Assembly: GCA_904063045.1 (NCBI GenBank)
Contig: CAJFCJ010000042.1
Location: 1-64,000 of the forward strand
From: Dimorphilus gyrociliatus
Taxonomy: Eukaryota > Annelida > Polychaeta > Dinophilidae
DNA: 64,000 bases
Reading direction: 5' to 3'
In this document: positions 44,571-55,805 of the stretch, piece after piece
Layout: each line of letters starts with the position of its first letter
Numbering within the stretch: position 1 is the first letter of the stretch
Made by a program: the position numbers and the translations under genes
Notes under the pieces: generated by a model
What the model saw: only the letters and a program-made list of their open reading frames with translations
Told to the model about the DNA's origin: nothing
The model's database searches: none

Positions 44571-47500
44571 TTAACCCACAATTTTTTTAAAGAAATCTGT
44601 ATCATCATTGTGTACAAAAAAGTGTCCTTCAGCTTTTCCTTGATTCTTTAGAAGGCATTCTGACATTATATTATTAAAAACAAAAGCTTTGCAATCTACA
44701 TGACTTTTACAATGAGTTGCACAAGATTGTATAGTAGAATGTAGAAATGACACAAGCTCATGTCCTTGATAATTTTTTTTATGATGTCTTTCAAAACCCT
44801 GAACATTATCTGTGCAAAAGAAATGAGATTAAACCATTGCAAAAATTCAAATTTGATGATCTGGTTTTGAGTTATACCTGCTGGTTTTTTGATGAAGAAA
44901 TCTGTATCATCATTGTGTACAAAAAAGTGTCCTTCAGCTTTTCCTTGATTCTTTAGAAGGCATTCTGACATTATATTATTAAAAACAAATGCTTTGCAAT
45001 CTACATGACTTTTACAATGAGTTGCACAAGATTGTATTGTAGAATGTGGATATGACACAAGCTCATGTCCTTGATAATTTTTTTTATGATGACTTTCAAA
45101 ACCCTGAACATTATCTGTGCAAAAGAAATGAGATTAAACCATTGCAAAAATACATATTTGATGATCTAGTTTTCCACTATACCTGCTGGTTTTTTGATGA
45201 AGAAATCTGTATCATCGTTGTCTACAAAAAAGTGTCCTTCAGCTTTTCCTTGATTCTTTAGAAGGCATTCTGACACTTTATTATTAAAAACAAAAGCTTT
45301 GCAATCTACATGACTTTTACAATGAGTTGCACAAGATTGTATTGTAGAATGTGGATATGACACAAGCTCATATCCTTGATAATTTTTTTTGTGATGTCTT
45401 TCAAAACCCTGAACATTATCTGTGCAAAAGAAATGAGATTAAACCATTGCAAAAATACAAATTTGATGATCTGGTTTTGCTTGATACCTGCTGGTTTTTT
45501 GATGAAGAAATCTGTATCATCATTGTGTACAAAAAGGTGTCCTTCAGCTTTTCCTTGATTCTTTAGAAGGCATTCTGACATTATATTATTAAAAACAAAT
45601 GCTTTGCAATCTACATGACTTTTACAATGAGTTGCACAAGATTGTATAGTAGAATGTAGAAATGACACAAGCTCATGTCCTTGATAATTTTTTTTATGAT
45701 GTCTTTCAAAACCCTGAACATTATCTGTGCAAAAGAAATGAGAATAAACCATTGCAAAAATTCAAATTTGATGATCTGGTTTTGAGTTATACCTGCTGGT
45801 TTTTTGATGAAGAAATCTGTATCATCGTTGTCTACAAAAAAGTGTCCTTCAGCTTTTCCTTGATTCTTTAGAAGGCATTCTGACATTATATTATTAAAAG
45901 CAAAAGCTTTGCAATCTACATGACTTTTACAATGAGTTGCACAAGATTGTATTGTAGAATGTGGATATGACACAAGCTCATATCCTTGATAATTTTTTTT
46001 GTGATGTCTTTCAAAACCCTGAACATTATCTGTGCAAAAGAAATGAGATTAAACCATTGCAAAAATACAAATTTGATGATCTGGTTTTGAGTTATACCTG
46101 CTGGTTTTTTGATGAAGAAATCTGTATCATCATTGTGTACAAAAAAGTGTCCTTCAGCTTTTCCTTGATTCTTTAGAAGGCATTCTGATACTTTATTATT
46201 AAAAACAAAAGCTTTGCAATCTACATGACTTTTACAATGAGTTGCACAAGATTGTATTGTAGAATGTGGATATGACACAAGCTCATGTCCTTGATAATTT
46301 TTTTTATGATGTCTTTCAAAACCCTGAACATTATCTGTGCAAAAGAAATGAGATTAAACCATTGCAAAAATACAAATTTGATGATCTGGTTTTGAGTTAT
46401 ACCTGCTGGTTTTTTGATGAAGAAATCTGTATCATCGTTGTCTACAAAAAAGTGTCCTTCAGCTTTTCCTTGATTCTTTAGAAGGCATTCTGACATTATA
46501 TTATTAAAAACAAATGCTTTGCAATCTACATGACTTTTACAATGAGTTGCACAAGATTGTATAGTAGAATGTAGAAATGACACAAGCTCATGTCCTTGAT
46601 AATTTTTTTTATGATGTCTTTCAAAACCCTGAACATTATCTGTGCAAAAGAAATGAGAATAAACCATTGCAAAAATTCAAATTTGATGATCTGGTTTTGA
46701 GTTATACCTGCTGGTTTTTTGATGAAGAAATCTGTATCATCATTGTGTACAAAAAAGTGTCCTTCAGCTTTTCCTTGATTCTTTAGAAGGCATTCTGACA
46801 TTATATTATTAAAAACAAATGCTTTGCAATCTACATGACTTTTACAATGAGTTGCACAAGATTGTATTGTAGAATGTGGATATGACACAAGCTCATGTCC
46901 TTGATAATTTTTTTTATGATGACTTTCAAAACCCTGAACATTATCTGTGCAAAAGAAATGAGATTAAACCATTGCAAAAATACATATTTGATGATCTAGT
47001 TTTCCACTATACCTGCTGGTTTTTTGATGAAGAAATCTGTATCATCGTTGTCTACAAAAAAGTGTCCTTCAGCTTTTCCTTGATTCTTTAGAAGGCATTC
47101 TGACACTTTATTATTAAAAACAAAAGCTTTGCAATCTACATGACTTTTACAATGAGTTGCACAAGATTGTATAGTAGAATGTGGATATGACACAAGCTCA
47201 TGTCCTTGATAATTTTTTTTATGATGTCTTTCAAAACCCTGAACATTATCTGTGCAAAAGAAATGAGATTAAACCATTGCAAAAATACAAATTTGATGAT
47301 CTGGTTTTGAGTTATACCTGCTGGTTTTTTGATGAAGAAATCTGTATCATCGTTGTCTACAAAAAAGTGTCCTTCAGCTTTTCCTTGATTCTTTAGAAGG
47401 CATTCTGACACTTTATTATTAAAAGCAAAAGCTTTGCAATCTACATGACTTTTACAATGAGTTGCACAAGATTGTATTGTAGAATGTGGATATGACACAA

Positions 47501-50500
47501 GCTCATTCCTTGATAATTTTTTTTGTGATGTCTTTCAAAACCCTGAACATTATCTGTGCAAAAGAAATGAGATTAAACCATTGCAAAAATTCAAATTTGA
47601 TGATCTGGTTTTGAGTTATACCTGCTGGTTTTTTGATGAAGAAATCTGTATCATCATTGTGTACAAAAAAGTGTCCTTCAGCTTTTCCTTGATTCTTTAG
47701 AAGGCATTCTGACATTATATTATTAAAAACAAATGCTTTGCAATCTACATGACTTTTACAATGAGTTGCACAAGATTGTATAGTAGAATGTAGAAATGAC
47801 ACAAGCTCATGTCCTTGATAATTTTTTTTATGATGTCTTTCAAAACCCTGAACATTATCTGTGCAAAAGAAATGAGATTAAACCATTGCAAAAATTCAAA
47901 TTTGATGATCTGGTTTTGAGTTATACCTGCTGGTTTTTTGATGAAGAAATCTGTATCATCATTGTGTACAAAAAAGTGTCCTTCAGCTTTTCCTTGATTC
48001 TTTAGAAGGCATTCTGACATTATATTATTAAAAACAAATGCTTTGCAATCTACATGACTTTTACAATGAGTTGCACAAGATTGTATTGTAGAATGTGGAT
48101 ATGACACAAGCTCATGTCCTTGATAATTTTTTTATGATGACTTTCAAAACCCTGAACATTATCTGTGCAAAAGAAATGAGATTAAACCATTGCAAAAATA
48201 CATATTTGATGATCTAGTTTTCCACTATACCTGCTGGTTTTTTGATGAAGAAATCTGTATCATCGTTGTCTACAAAAAAGTGTCCTTCAGCTTTTCCTTG
48301 ATTCTTTAGAAGGCATTCTGACACTTTATTATTAAAAACAAAGCTTTGCAATCTACATGACTTTTACAATGAGTTGCACAAGATTGTATAGTAGAATGTG
48401 GATATGACACAAGCTCATGTCCTTGATAATTTTTTTTATGATGTCTTTCAAAACCCTGAACATTATCTGTGCAAAAGAAATGAGATTAAACCATTGCAAA
48501 AATACAAATTTGATGATCTGGTTTTGAGTTATACCTGCTGGTTTTTTGATGAAGAAATCTGTATCATCGTTGTCTACAAAAAAGTGTCCTTCAGCTTTTC
48601 CTTGATTCTTTAGAAGGCATTCTGACACTTTATTATTAAAAGCAAAAGCTTTGCAATCTACATGACTTTTACAATGAGTTGCACAAGATTGTATTGTAGA
48701 ATGTGGATATGACACAAGCTCATATCCTTGATAATTTTTTTTGTGATGTCTTTCAAAACCCTGAACATTATCTGTGCAAAAGAAATGAGATTAAACCATT
48801 GCAAAAATTCAAATTTGATGATCTGGTTTTGAGTTATACCTGCTGGTTTTTTGATGAAGAAATCTGTATCATCATTGTGTACAAAAAAGTGTCCTTCAGC
48901 TTTTCCTTGATTCTTTAGAAGGCATTCTGACATTATATTATTAAAAACAAATGCTTTGCAATCTACATGACTTTTACAATGAGTTGCACAAGATTGTATA
49001 GTAGAATGTAGAAATGACACAAGCTCATGTCCTTGATAATTTTTTTTATGATGTCTTTCAAAACCCTGAACATTATCTGTGCAAAAGAAATGAGATTAAA
49101 CCATTGCAAAAATTCAAATTTGATGATCTGGTTTTGAGTTATCCCTGCTGGTTTTTTGATGAAGAAATCTGTATCATCATTGTGTACAAAAAAGTGTCCT
49201 TCAGCTTTTCCTTGATTCTTTAGAAGGCATTCTGACATTATATTATTAAAAACAAATGCTTTGCAATCTACATGACTTTTACAATGAGTTGCACAAGATT
49301 GTATAGTAGAATGTGGATATGACACAAGCTCATGTCCTTGATAATTTTTTTTATGATGTCTTTCAAAACCCTGAACATTATCTGTGCAAAAGAAATGAGA
49401 TTAAACCATTGCAAAAATACATATTTGATGATCTAGTTTTCCACTATACCTGCTGGTTTTTTGATGAAGAAATCTGTATCATCGTTGTCTACAAAAAAGT
49501 GTCCTTCAGCTTTTCCTTGATTCTTTAGAAGGCATTCTGACATTATATTATTAAAAACAAATGCTTTGCAATCTACATGACTTTTACAATGAGTTGCACA
49601 AGATTGTATAGTAGAATGTAGAAATGACACAAGCTCATGTCCTTGATAATTTTTTTTATGATGTCTTTCAAAACCCTGAACATTATCTATGCAAAAGAAA
49701 TGAGATTAAAGCATTGCAAAAATTCAAATTTGATGATCTGGTTTTGAGTTATACCTGCTGGTTTTTTGATGAAGAAATCTGTATCATCATTGTGTACAAA
49801 AAAGTGTCCTTCAGCTTTTCCTTGATTCTTTAGAAGGCATTCTGACATTATATTATTAAAAACAAATGCTTTGCAATCTACATGACTTTTACAATGAGTT
49901 GCACAAGATTGTATAGTAGAATGTGGATATGACACAAGCTCATGTCCTTGATAATTTTTTTTATGATGTCTTTCAAAACCCTGAACATTATCTGTGCAAA
50001 AGAAATGAGATTAAACCATTGCAAAAATACATATTTGATGATCTAGTTTTCCACTATACCTGCTGGTTTTTTGATGAAGAAATCTGTATCATTGTTGTCT
50101 ACAAAAAAGTGTCCTTCAGCTTTTCCTTGATTCTTTAGAAGGCATTCTGACATTATATTATTAAAAACAAATGCTTTGCAATCTACATGACTTTTACAAT
50201 GAGTTGCACAAGATTGTATAGTAGAATGTAGAAATGACACAAGCTCATGTCCTTGATAATTTTTTTTATGATGTCTTTCAAAACCCTGAACATTATCTGT
50301 GCAAAAGAAATGAGATTAAACCATTGCAAAAATTCAAATTTGATGATCTGGTTTTGAGTTATACCTGCTGGTTTTTTGATGAAGAAATCTGTATCATCAT
50401 TGTGTACAAAAAAGTGTCCTTCAGCTTTTCCTTGATTCTTTAGAAGGCATTCTGACATTATATTATTAAAAACAAATGCTTTGCAATCTACATGACTTTT

Positions 50501-52012
50501 ACAATGAGTTGCACAAGATTGTATAGTAGAATGTAGAAATGACACAAGCTCATGTCCTTGATAATTTTTTTTATGATGTCTTTCAAAACCCTGAACATTA
50601 TCTGTGCAAAAGAAATGAGATTAAACCATTGCAAAAATTCAAATTTGATGATCTGGTTTTGAGTTATACCTGCTGGTTTTTTGATGAAGAAATCTGTATC
50701 ATCATTGTGTACAAAAAAGTGTCCTTCAGCTTTTCCTTGATTCTTTAGAAGGCATTCTGACATTATATTATTAAAAACAAATGCTTTGCAATCTACATGA
50801 CTTTTACAATGAGTTGCACAAGATTGTATTGTAGAATGTGGATATGACACAAGCTCATGTCCTTGATAATTTTTTTTATGATGACTTTCAAAACCCTGAA
50901 CATTATCTGTGCAAAAGAAATGAGATTAAACCATTGCAAAAATACATATTTGATGATCTAGTTTTCCACTATACCTGCTGGTTTTTTGATGAAGAAATCT
51001 GTATCATCGTTGTCTACAAAAAAGTGTCCTTCAGCTTTTCCTTGATTCTTTAGAAGGCATTCTGACACTTTATTATTAAAAACAAAAGCTTTGCAATCTA
51101 CATGACTTTTACAATGAGTTGCACAAGATTGTATAGTAGAATGTGGATATGACACAAGCTCATGTCCTTGATAATTTTTTTTATGATGTCTTTCAAAACC
51201 CTGAACATTATCTGTGCAAAAGAAATGAGATTAAACCATTGCAAAAATACAAATTTGATGATCTGGTTTTGAGTTATACCTGCTGGTTTTTTGATGAAGA
51301 AATCTGTATCATCGTTGTCTACAAAAAAGTGTCCTTCAGCTTTTCCTTGATTCTTTAGAAGGCATTCTGACACTTTATTATTAAAAGCAAAAGCTTTGCA
51401 ATCTACATGACTTTTACAATGAGTTGCACAAGATTGTATTGTAGAATGTGGATATGACACAAGCTCATATCCTTGATAATTTTTTTTGTGATGTCTTTCA
51501 AAACCCTGAACATTATCTGTGCAAAAGAAATGAGATTAAACCATTGCAAAAATTCAAATTTGATGATCTGGTTTTGAGTTATACCTGCTGGTTTTTTGAT
51601 GAAGAAATCTGTATCATCATTGTGTACAAAAAAGTGTCCTTCAGCTTTTCCTTGATTCTTTAGAAGGCATTCTGACATTATATTATTAAAAACAAATGCT
51701 TTGCAATCTACATGACTTTTACAATGAGTTGCACAAGATTGTATAGTAGAATGTAGAAATGACACAAGCTCATGTCCTTGATAATTTTTTTTATGATGTC
51801 TTTCAAAACCCTGAACATTATCTGTGCAAAAGAAATGAGATTAAACCCTTGCAAAAATACATATTTGATCATCTAGTTTTCCATTATACCTGCTGGTTTT
51901 TTGATGAAGAAATCTGTATCATCATTGTGTACAAAAAAGTGTCCTTCAGCTTTTCCTTGATTCTTTAGAAGGCAGTCTGACATTTTATTATTAAAAACAA
52001 ATGCTTTGCATT
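44571..52012 (-). repeat. 24-copy, 305-bp tandem repeat array with higher-order pattern
   Basis: Units are very alike and differ at a few diagnostic sites: donor side GAGTTATACC or CCACTATACC, CATTGTGTAC or CGTTGTCTAC, ATGT or ATAT in the GACACAAGCTCAT context. A nine-unit block recurs (units at 48095-48703 and 50838-51448 match in order), and a four-unit shift links 46876 to 48095. This indicates growth by unequal exchange of multi-unit blocks. Confidence 0.95.
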
Positions 52013-52116
52013 CTATAAGGTTTTGGCACAAGAATGTATATTTGAGTTTGAGAACATTTGGAGGTTATGTCCTGAATATTGTTTTTTTGAATGTCTATTA
52101 AATCCAATAATATTAG
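44571..52116 (-). CDS. Tandem PAN/apple-domain exons (about 25) forming one large gene with the SUEL exon
   Basis: Each unit of about 305 bp holds a 237-nt exon (for example 51585-51821) between AG and GT, plus a 68-nt intron. The exon is phase 1 on both sides and encodes 79 residues with SCATHCKSHVDCKAFVF and SECLLKNQGK, a four-Cys PAN/apple-like pattern. Twenty-four close copies start near 44809, 45114, 45419 and so on up to 51821; the last (44571-44809) ends with its own TAA. A divergent 25th copy (51890-52116) lies 5'. Its acceptor fits a donor in the SUEL exon (52178) through a 62-nt intron. PAN domains bind protein or carbohydrate; a long secreted, possibly adhesive or lectin-type protein is inferred. 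Exons near 47500, 48120 and 48340 carry 1-2-nt deletions that break phase. Confidence 0.7.
51890..52116 (-). pseudogene. First, divergent PAN exon with net 10-nt loss
   Basis: It aligns with the array exons (GFNRHSKKQYSGH, SCAKTL, then ECKAFVF in another frame) but is 227 nt against 237 and meets TAG in frame. Inclusion would truncate the protein; skipping it keeps phase 1 from the SUEL exon to the next PAN exon. Confidence 0.65.
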
Positions 52117-52173
52117 CTGGTGATTGTAAATGTTATAAAAAAATAGTCTTTTGTTAATATTTTTTGTTATATA

Positions 52174-52620
52174 CTAACATGATTTGCAAGTGTATTCTAC
52201 TTTCAAATATTTAGGAACACCTTGACATGGTTCTCCAAAGATTTCTGAATTGGCTTGTATAGTGCACTGTGTCTTTCCACTACAGAGGGCTAGAACTTTC
52301 TCAAAAGAATTTGAGGCAACACAATTGTTTTCTATGACAAAGGCTTTTACAGAAGGTTCTTGTAAGGATGTGTTTGCACATGTATTAAATTCGTTTTTTT
52401 CTCTTCCATAAGCAGCTGTCGATATGTTTAATTCGTGATTAGCATCACATTTCAAATAAAGAGTTTGATTTTCACATGCATTTCCGGAACATGCCCTAAT
52501 ACCTACAAATAAATGATAACATATAACGGACTGTTGTCTGGTGTGAAGTGTCAATAGATAAATACCTTGAATAGTCAAATTAAATACCACCAATAAATAA
52601 AGCATACAAAATGCACTCAT
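52174..52620 (-). CDS. Signal peptide plus SUEL-type (galactose/rhamnose-binding) lectin domain
   Basis: Exon 1 (52566-52620) encodes the leader MSAFCMLYLLVVFNL, then a 63-nt intron in phase 1, and exon 2 runs from 52502. The domain shows ACENQTLYLKC, a YGR motif, ALCSGKTQC, FGEPCQGVPKYLKVEYTC: the full SUEL cysteine framework including the YGR and DPC-like (EPC) sugar-site loops. Read through, it stops at TAG 52174-52176 and gives a 127-residue secreted lectin. A donor at 52178 just before that stop allows splicing into the PAN array, so short and long forms are possible. Acts outside the cell; it likely binds galactose or rhamnose-type sugars. Confidence 0.85.
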   Translation of the reverse strand: MSAFCMLYLLVVFNLTIQGIYLLTLHTRQQSVICYHLFVGIRACSGNACENQTLYLKCDANHELNISTAAYGREKNEFNTCANTSLQEPSVKAFVIENNCVASNSFEKVLALCSGKTQCTIQANSEIFGEPCQGVPKYLKVEYTCKSC

Positions 52621-53092
52621 ATTGATGTTGAAAGAAGTTTTTGAAGTATTCTGAGGGTTTACATGTAAGTTTTGTTCTTATATACTTTTTATAAACACTA
52701 TATTTTTAACATTGTATTGATTCTCATCATTTTAAAATATGTACATACACTACAAATATGTTTAAATAAAACTATGGTTATGTAAATGTTTGAACAAGTG
52801 TTGAGTTCATTTAAGTGGAACTGAGCAAGTTTGTGTACTGTTTTTGACAATTTATATATAGAAAATTAATACTTTTGAACTCATGTTGCTTCAAATAATT
52901 ACCACTAAGATTATTCTAAATATTTTCCTGTAAAATACTATTGGAGAATCTTTTGTATTATTATGAATATTTTATTTTTAAATAAATAGTTAAGTGCTTC
53001 ATATATTTTTTAATTTTTTTCAAAAAGACTGCAAATTTTTCTCCTCTACAAAATCTCCCTATTCATCCTGGAGAACATTTACACCATTATAT
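52621..53092. other. Upstream region of the SUEL-PAN gene, no other feature recognised
   Basis: It should contain the promoter of the minus-strand gene. No coding frame or element end recognised. Confidence 0.4.
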
Positions 53093-53646
53093 TAGGGTCA
53101 CCCAGAAAATTCTCGCCATTTGTGTCTAACAGCTAAAAAAAAAGTTACAAAATATACTTATTCATAAATGTTAATTAATGTCTTAGGTATATCTATTTAG
53201 CTTCAAATTCCCCATTAATGTCAATGCATATTTTCCACCTGGCAGGAAGCATATCAATTCCTTTGGCAAAGTATAAGGGTGGTTTGGAGCTAAAAAGAGG
53301 CCCTTACTGCTGTTTTTAATTCATGATCATTTTCAAATATTTGTCTGTGAAGATGGTCCTTCAATTTTCAGAAAAGATAATAGTCTGATGGAGAGAGATC
53401 TGGGCTGTAGGCTGGATGAGGCAGCATTACCCATCCAGTTGTTTGAAGATATTGGCTTGTTTGTAGGCTGATGTGAGATCTGGCATTGTCTTGCAAAAAA
53501 ATCACTTCTCCATTAGGCCTGATTCTATTTATTCTTTGTTTTAATTGCTTTAGAATGTTGATGTAAATTTCTGAATTTATTCTGATGTGTGAATTTAGAA
53601 ATTGCAGGTGAATAAGCCCTTTCCTATCCCAAAACACACATGCCAT
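53093..53646 (-). pseudogene. Mariner transposase remnant with 3' end
   Basis: The minus strand reads AYSPDLSPSDYYLF and FLQDNARSHISLQTS, the D(34)D catalytic blocks of mariner, in a 92-codon frame. Degraded C-terminal sequence follows to about 53170. TTAGGGTCACCCAGAAAATT at 53093-53112 looks like the element's end. The N-terminal half is missing. Confidence 0.85.
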
Positions 53647-53935
53647 TAGTTTGTCTGCTCACTTACCTGCCTTAACCTTAACCAAACTAATCTTCCCCTA
53701 AAATGTTATTAGGGTAGGCTATATTTGTAAACAGGTACATTCAAACCTGACCCCAAGTTAAATATTTATCTTTTAAACCTGCATAAGAAAATGCAAGAAT
53801 ATTTGGCCAAATGTATATCTTGATTAGTCATGCTGAAGGTTCATTTTTAATTATCAGTTTTCTCCTTCAGCTTATGTAACTATAAATGTCAACGATGCTG
53901 TAATTAACCATTAAAATTCTCTTAAATTCAAGTAT

Positions 53936-54417
53936 ATACCTATAGGATCTCTTGAATCAAGTGTTGAAGCAACTGACTTTTATTCTTGTTTGAAAGGAGA
54001 AATAATATACAAACTTGACAAGACTCAAACCATATGGGATTCTACTTTGAAGTTAGAGAAAATTTCTAACTATAAGGTATCCAGTTATCAATCAGTTATC
54101 ATTATCTATTTAAAGTACGCAATAGAAGACATTTAGGTGAAATTTTTATTTAACTGTAATGAATTTCAAATATTTATTACAACTGATAAAGATACTTTTA
54201 TTTCTATAAAAAATAATTGTGAATACCAAGACAATTTTAATTTATCTTAAAACTCTTAATACTATCTAGTAATGATGAATTAAAAGTTATATTTGATATT
54301 TTTGAAGAAAAATTTACTTGTATTATTTTTAAATTGAGCAAATATTATACAAAATTGAATACTCCAGCACATTTTATTTGTTATAAAGAGGAATATGAAA
54401 AATGTGATTCATTGTAA
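53936..54417 (+). pseudogene. Two-exon fragment of an unknown secreted-type protein
   Basis: An exon at 53936-54075 (ESSVEATDFYSCLKGEI) ends at a GT; a second starts after the AG at about 54134 and encodes beta-rich sequence with cysteines (FLFNCNEFQIFITTDKD), needs one frameshift near 54247, and ends at TAA 54415-54417 (EEYEKCDSL). The style recalls the F5/8C-like genes but no diagnostic motif is visible. Confidence 0.4.
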
Positions 54418-54480
54418 CTGTTCATATGGTAATTAATTCCACTGTAGTGACATATTTACAAGAACATTTCATCCCAGGAT

Positions 54481-54700
54481 ATTCAGGCCCATCATAGGCC
54501 ATTTTGGCTCTTTTGTGGACATTCAGGCCTACTTTTTGACATTTTGACAAAGGTTTTCATTACATACTATCAATACAAAAAAACAAAATATAAAATAATC
54601 TTGAATTTAATAATACTAGTTCCCAGTATGTCATGATGTCAGGCAAAGAAAATTATTTAATAAATTAAAGAAAAAAGATATTGTGCACTTAAAAGTAGCT
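54481..54700 (+). mobile_element. MULE relic: end motifs plus exon-2 fragment
   Basis: Degenerate GGACATT-CAGGCC units at 54481-54545 precede a stretch at 54627-54675 that matches exon 2 of the MULE gene (TGTCATGATGTCAGG). Confidence 0.55.
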
Positions 54701-55004
54701 TACATAAGGACTATTTAAGAATAAAAGGTGATTGGGACAATTTATCATGAATTTTAAACATTCAATTATAGGTTATTAAAATAATAGAATTGTCTATTAA
54801 ATAGGCTTAATCATTTAAATATGACAAACTTAGAATGGTGAAGGTCACACAGCTGTTGTTTACCACAGGAAAACAACAGCAAATGTTTAAGGAAATTGTT
54901 AGATTTGATAAGCCTTAGCAGATGTTTGAATTGTAGATTAGCATATGTTCACTATTTCTTTAAGAATTCTTGTTATATTTGAATGATGAAAGTGATATTC
55001 CTAT

Positions 55005-55190
55005 CAGGGCGAACAGAAAATGTCCACAAGTGAGATTTTTGAAAGCAACATTACAGATTGAAAAATAGCTAGAAGAAGTAAAATAACTATTGATTTGTAG
55101 TTAGGGGGTTCCATCTAAGGGTTAGGGGTAATTAAAGAGGTCAGGAACAGATAAGGTCTAGGTCTTGGGGTTAGGGTTTGCCAATCCAGT
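55005..55190 (+). repeat. TTAGGG-family small repeat, copy 5
   Basis: AACAGAAAATGTCCACAAGT at the start, then GGGGGTTCCATCTAAGGGTT and GGGGTTAGGGTTTG. It merges at its right side with the dispersed repeat also found at 31.6-31.9 kb. Confidence 0.75.
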
Positions 55191-55420
55191 ATAGACTGAC
55201 AAGCCCCCAATTGCACTCATGCTGGAAGCTTGTTTGGTTGTGGCTGTTTTGGAGCTACTATCTAAAGTAGTAGTTCCTAGCCTAAGCTGTTCACTGTATC
55301 TCCAACACAACCCAAGTCCAAACTCTCTAAAATGGTGAAGAGAATCTGAACTGCAGTGTTTCCACTAAAAAATCTCACAAAGAATCTCACTATATTTTGG
55401 AGGTGTTCCTCCTTCCTCAG
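55150..55420 (-). repeat. Dispersed repeat, inverted partner of 31.58-31.86 kb
   Basis: In reverse complement it follows the 31.58-31.86-kb copy through GTCAGTCTATACTGGATTGG, the GAACAGCTTAGGCTA block and AAATATAGTGAGATT. The same sequence forms part of the inverted-repeat arm next to the peptide gene. Confidence 0.75.
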
Positions 55421-55617
55421 GTGAGATAAGAGAGGTCTCAGTTAGACTATCACCAGTCTGATTACTGATAGACTTGGTGTATGGAAAGTTCGATACCAGT
55501 GTCACTGACTGTCCTCTTGTGCCCTGATTGGCCCACTTTGGGACATTTCCGCCCAAAATATTTCACCCCATGTTAGAAAAATAACAAGAAAAAACATGTA
55601 ATTTTCAATTGCAGTTC

Positions 55618-55620
<3 letters not shown>

Positions 55621-55647
<27 letters not shown>
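55621..55647 (+). repeat. (AT)n microsatellite
   Basis: About 27 nt of AT dinucleotides upstream of the MULE gene. Confidence 0.9.
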
Positions 55648-55648
<1 letters not shown>

Positions 55649-55805
55649 ATCATTCAAAAAATTTAAAACATTTTCATATTACCAGTTTTCTTTTTTTCAA
55701 AAGTATATTTTACTATTTTTTGCAATTTCCTTTTCCTGTTGTGAAAAAAGTAGAGGGTATATTTGTTTTCTTGCATTTCATCCTAGTTTTGATAGAAACC
55801 ACAGC

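Noticed and set aside
44747-51968. Many 69-71-codon plus-strand frames in the 305-bp array
   Set aside because: They are the antisense of the PAN exons and recur only because the DNA repeats; the minus-strand exons have splice sites, cysteines and symmetrical phase.
44571-52012. CRISPR-like repeat array
   Set aside because: Units are 305 bp, nearly identical throughout and coding on one strand, in a eukaryotic context; there are no repeat-spacer units.
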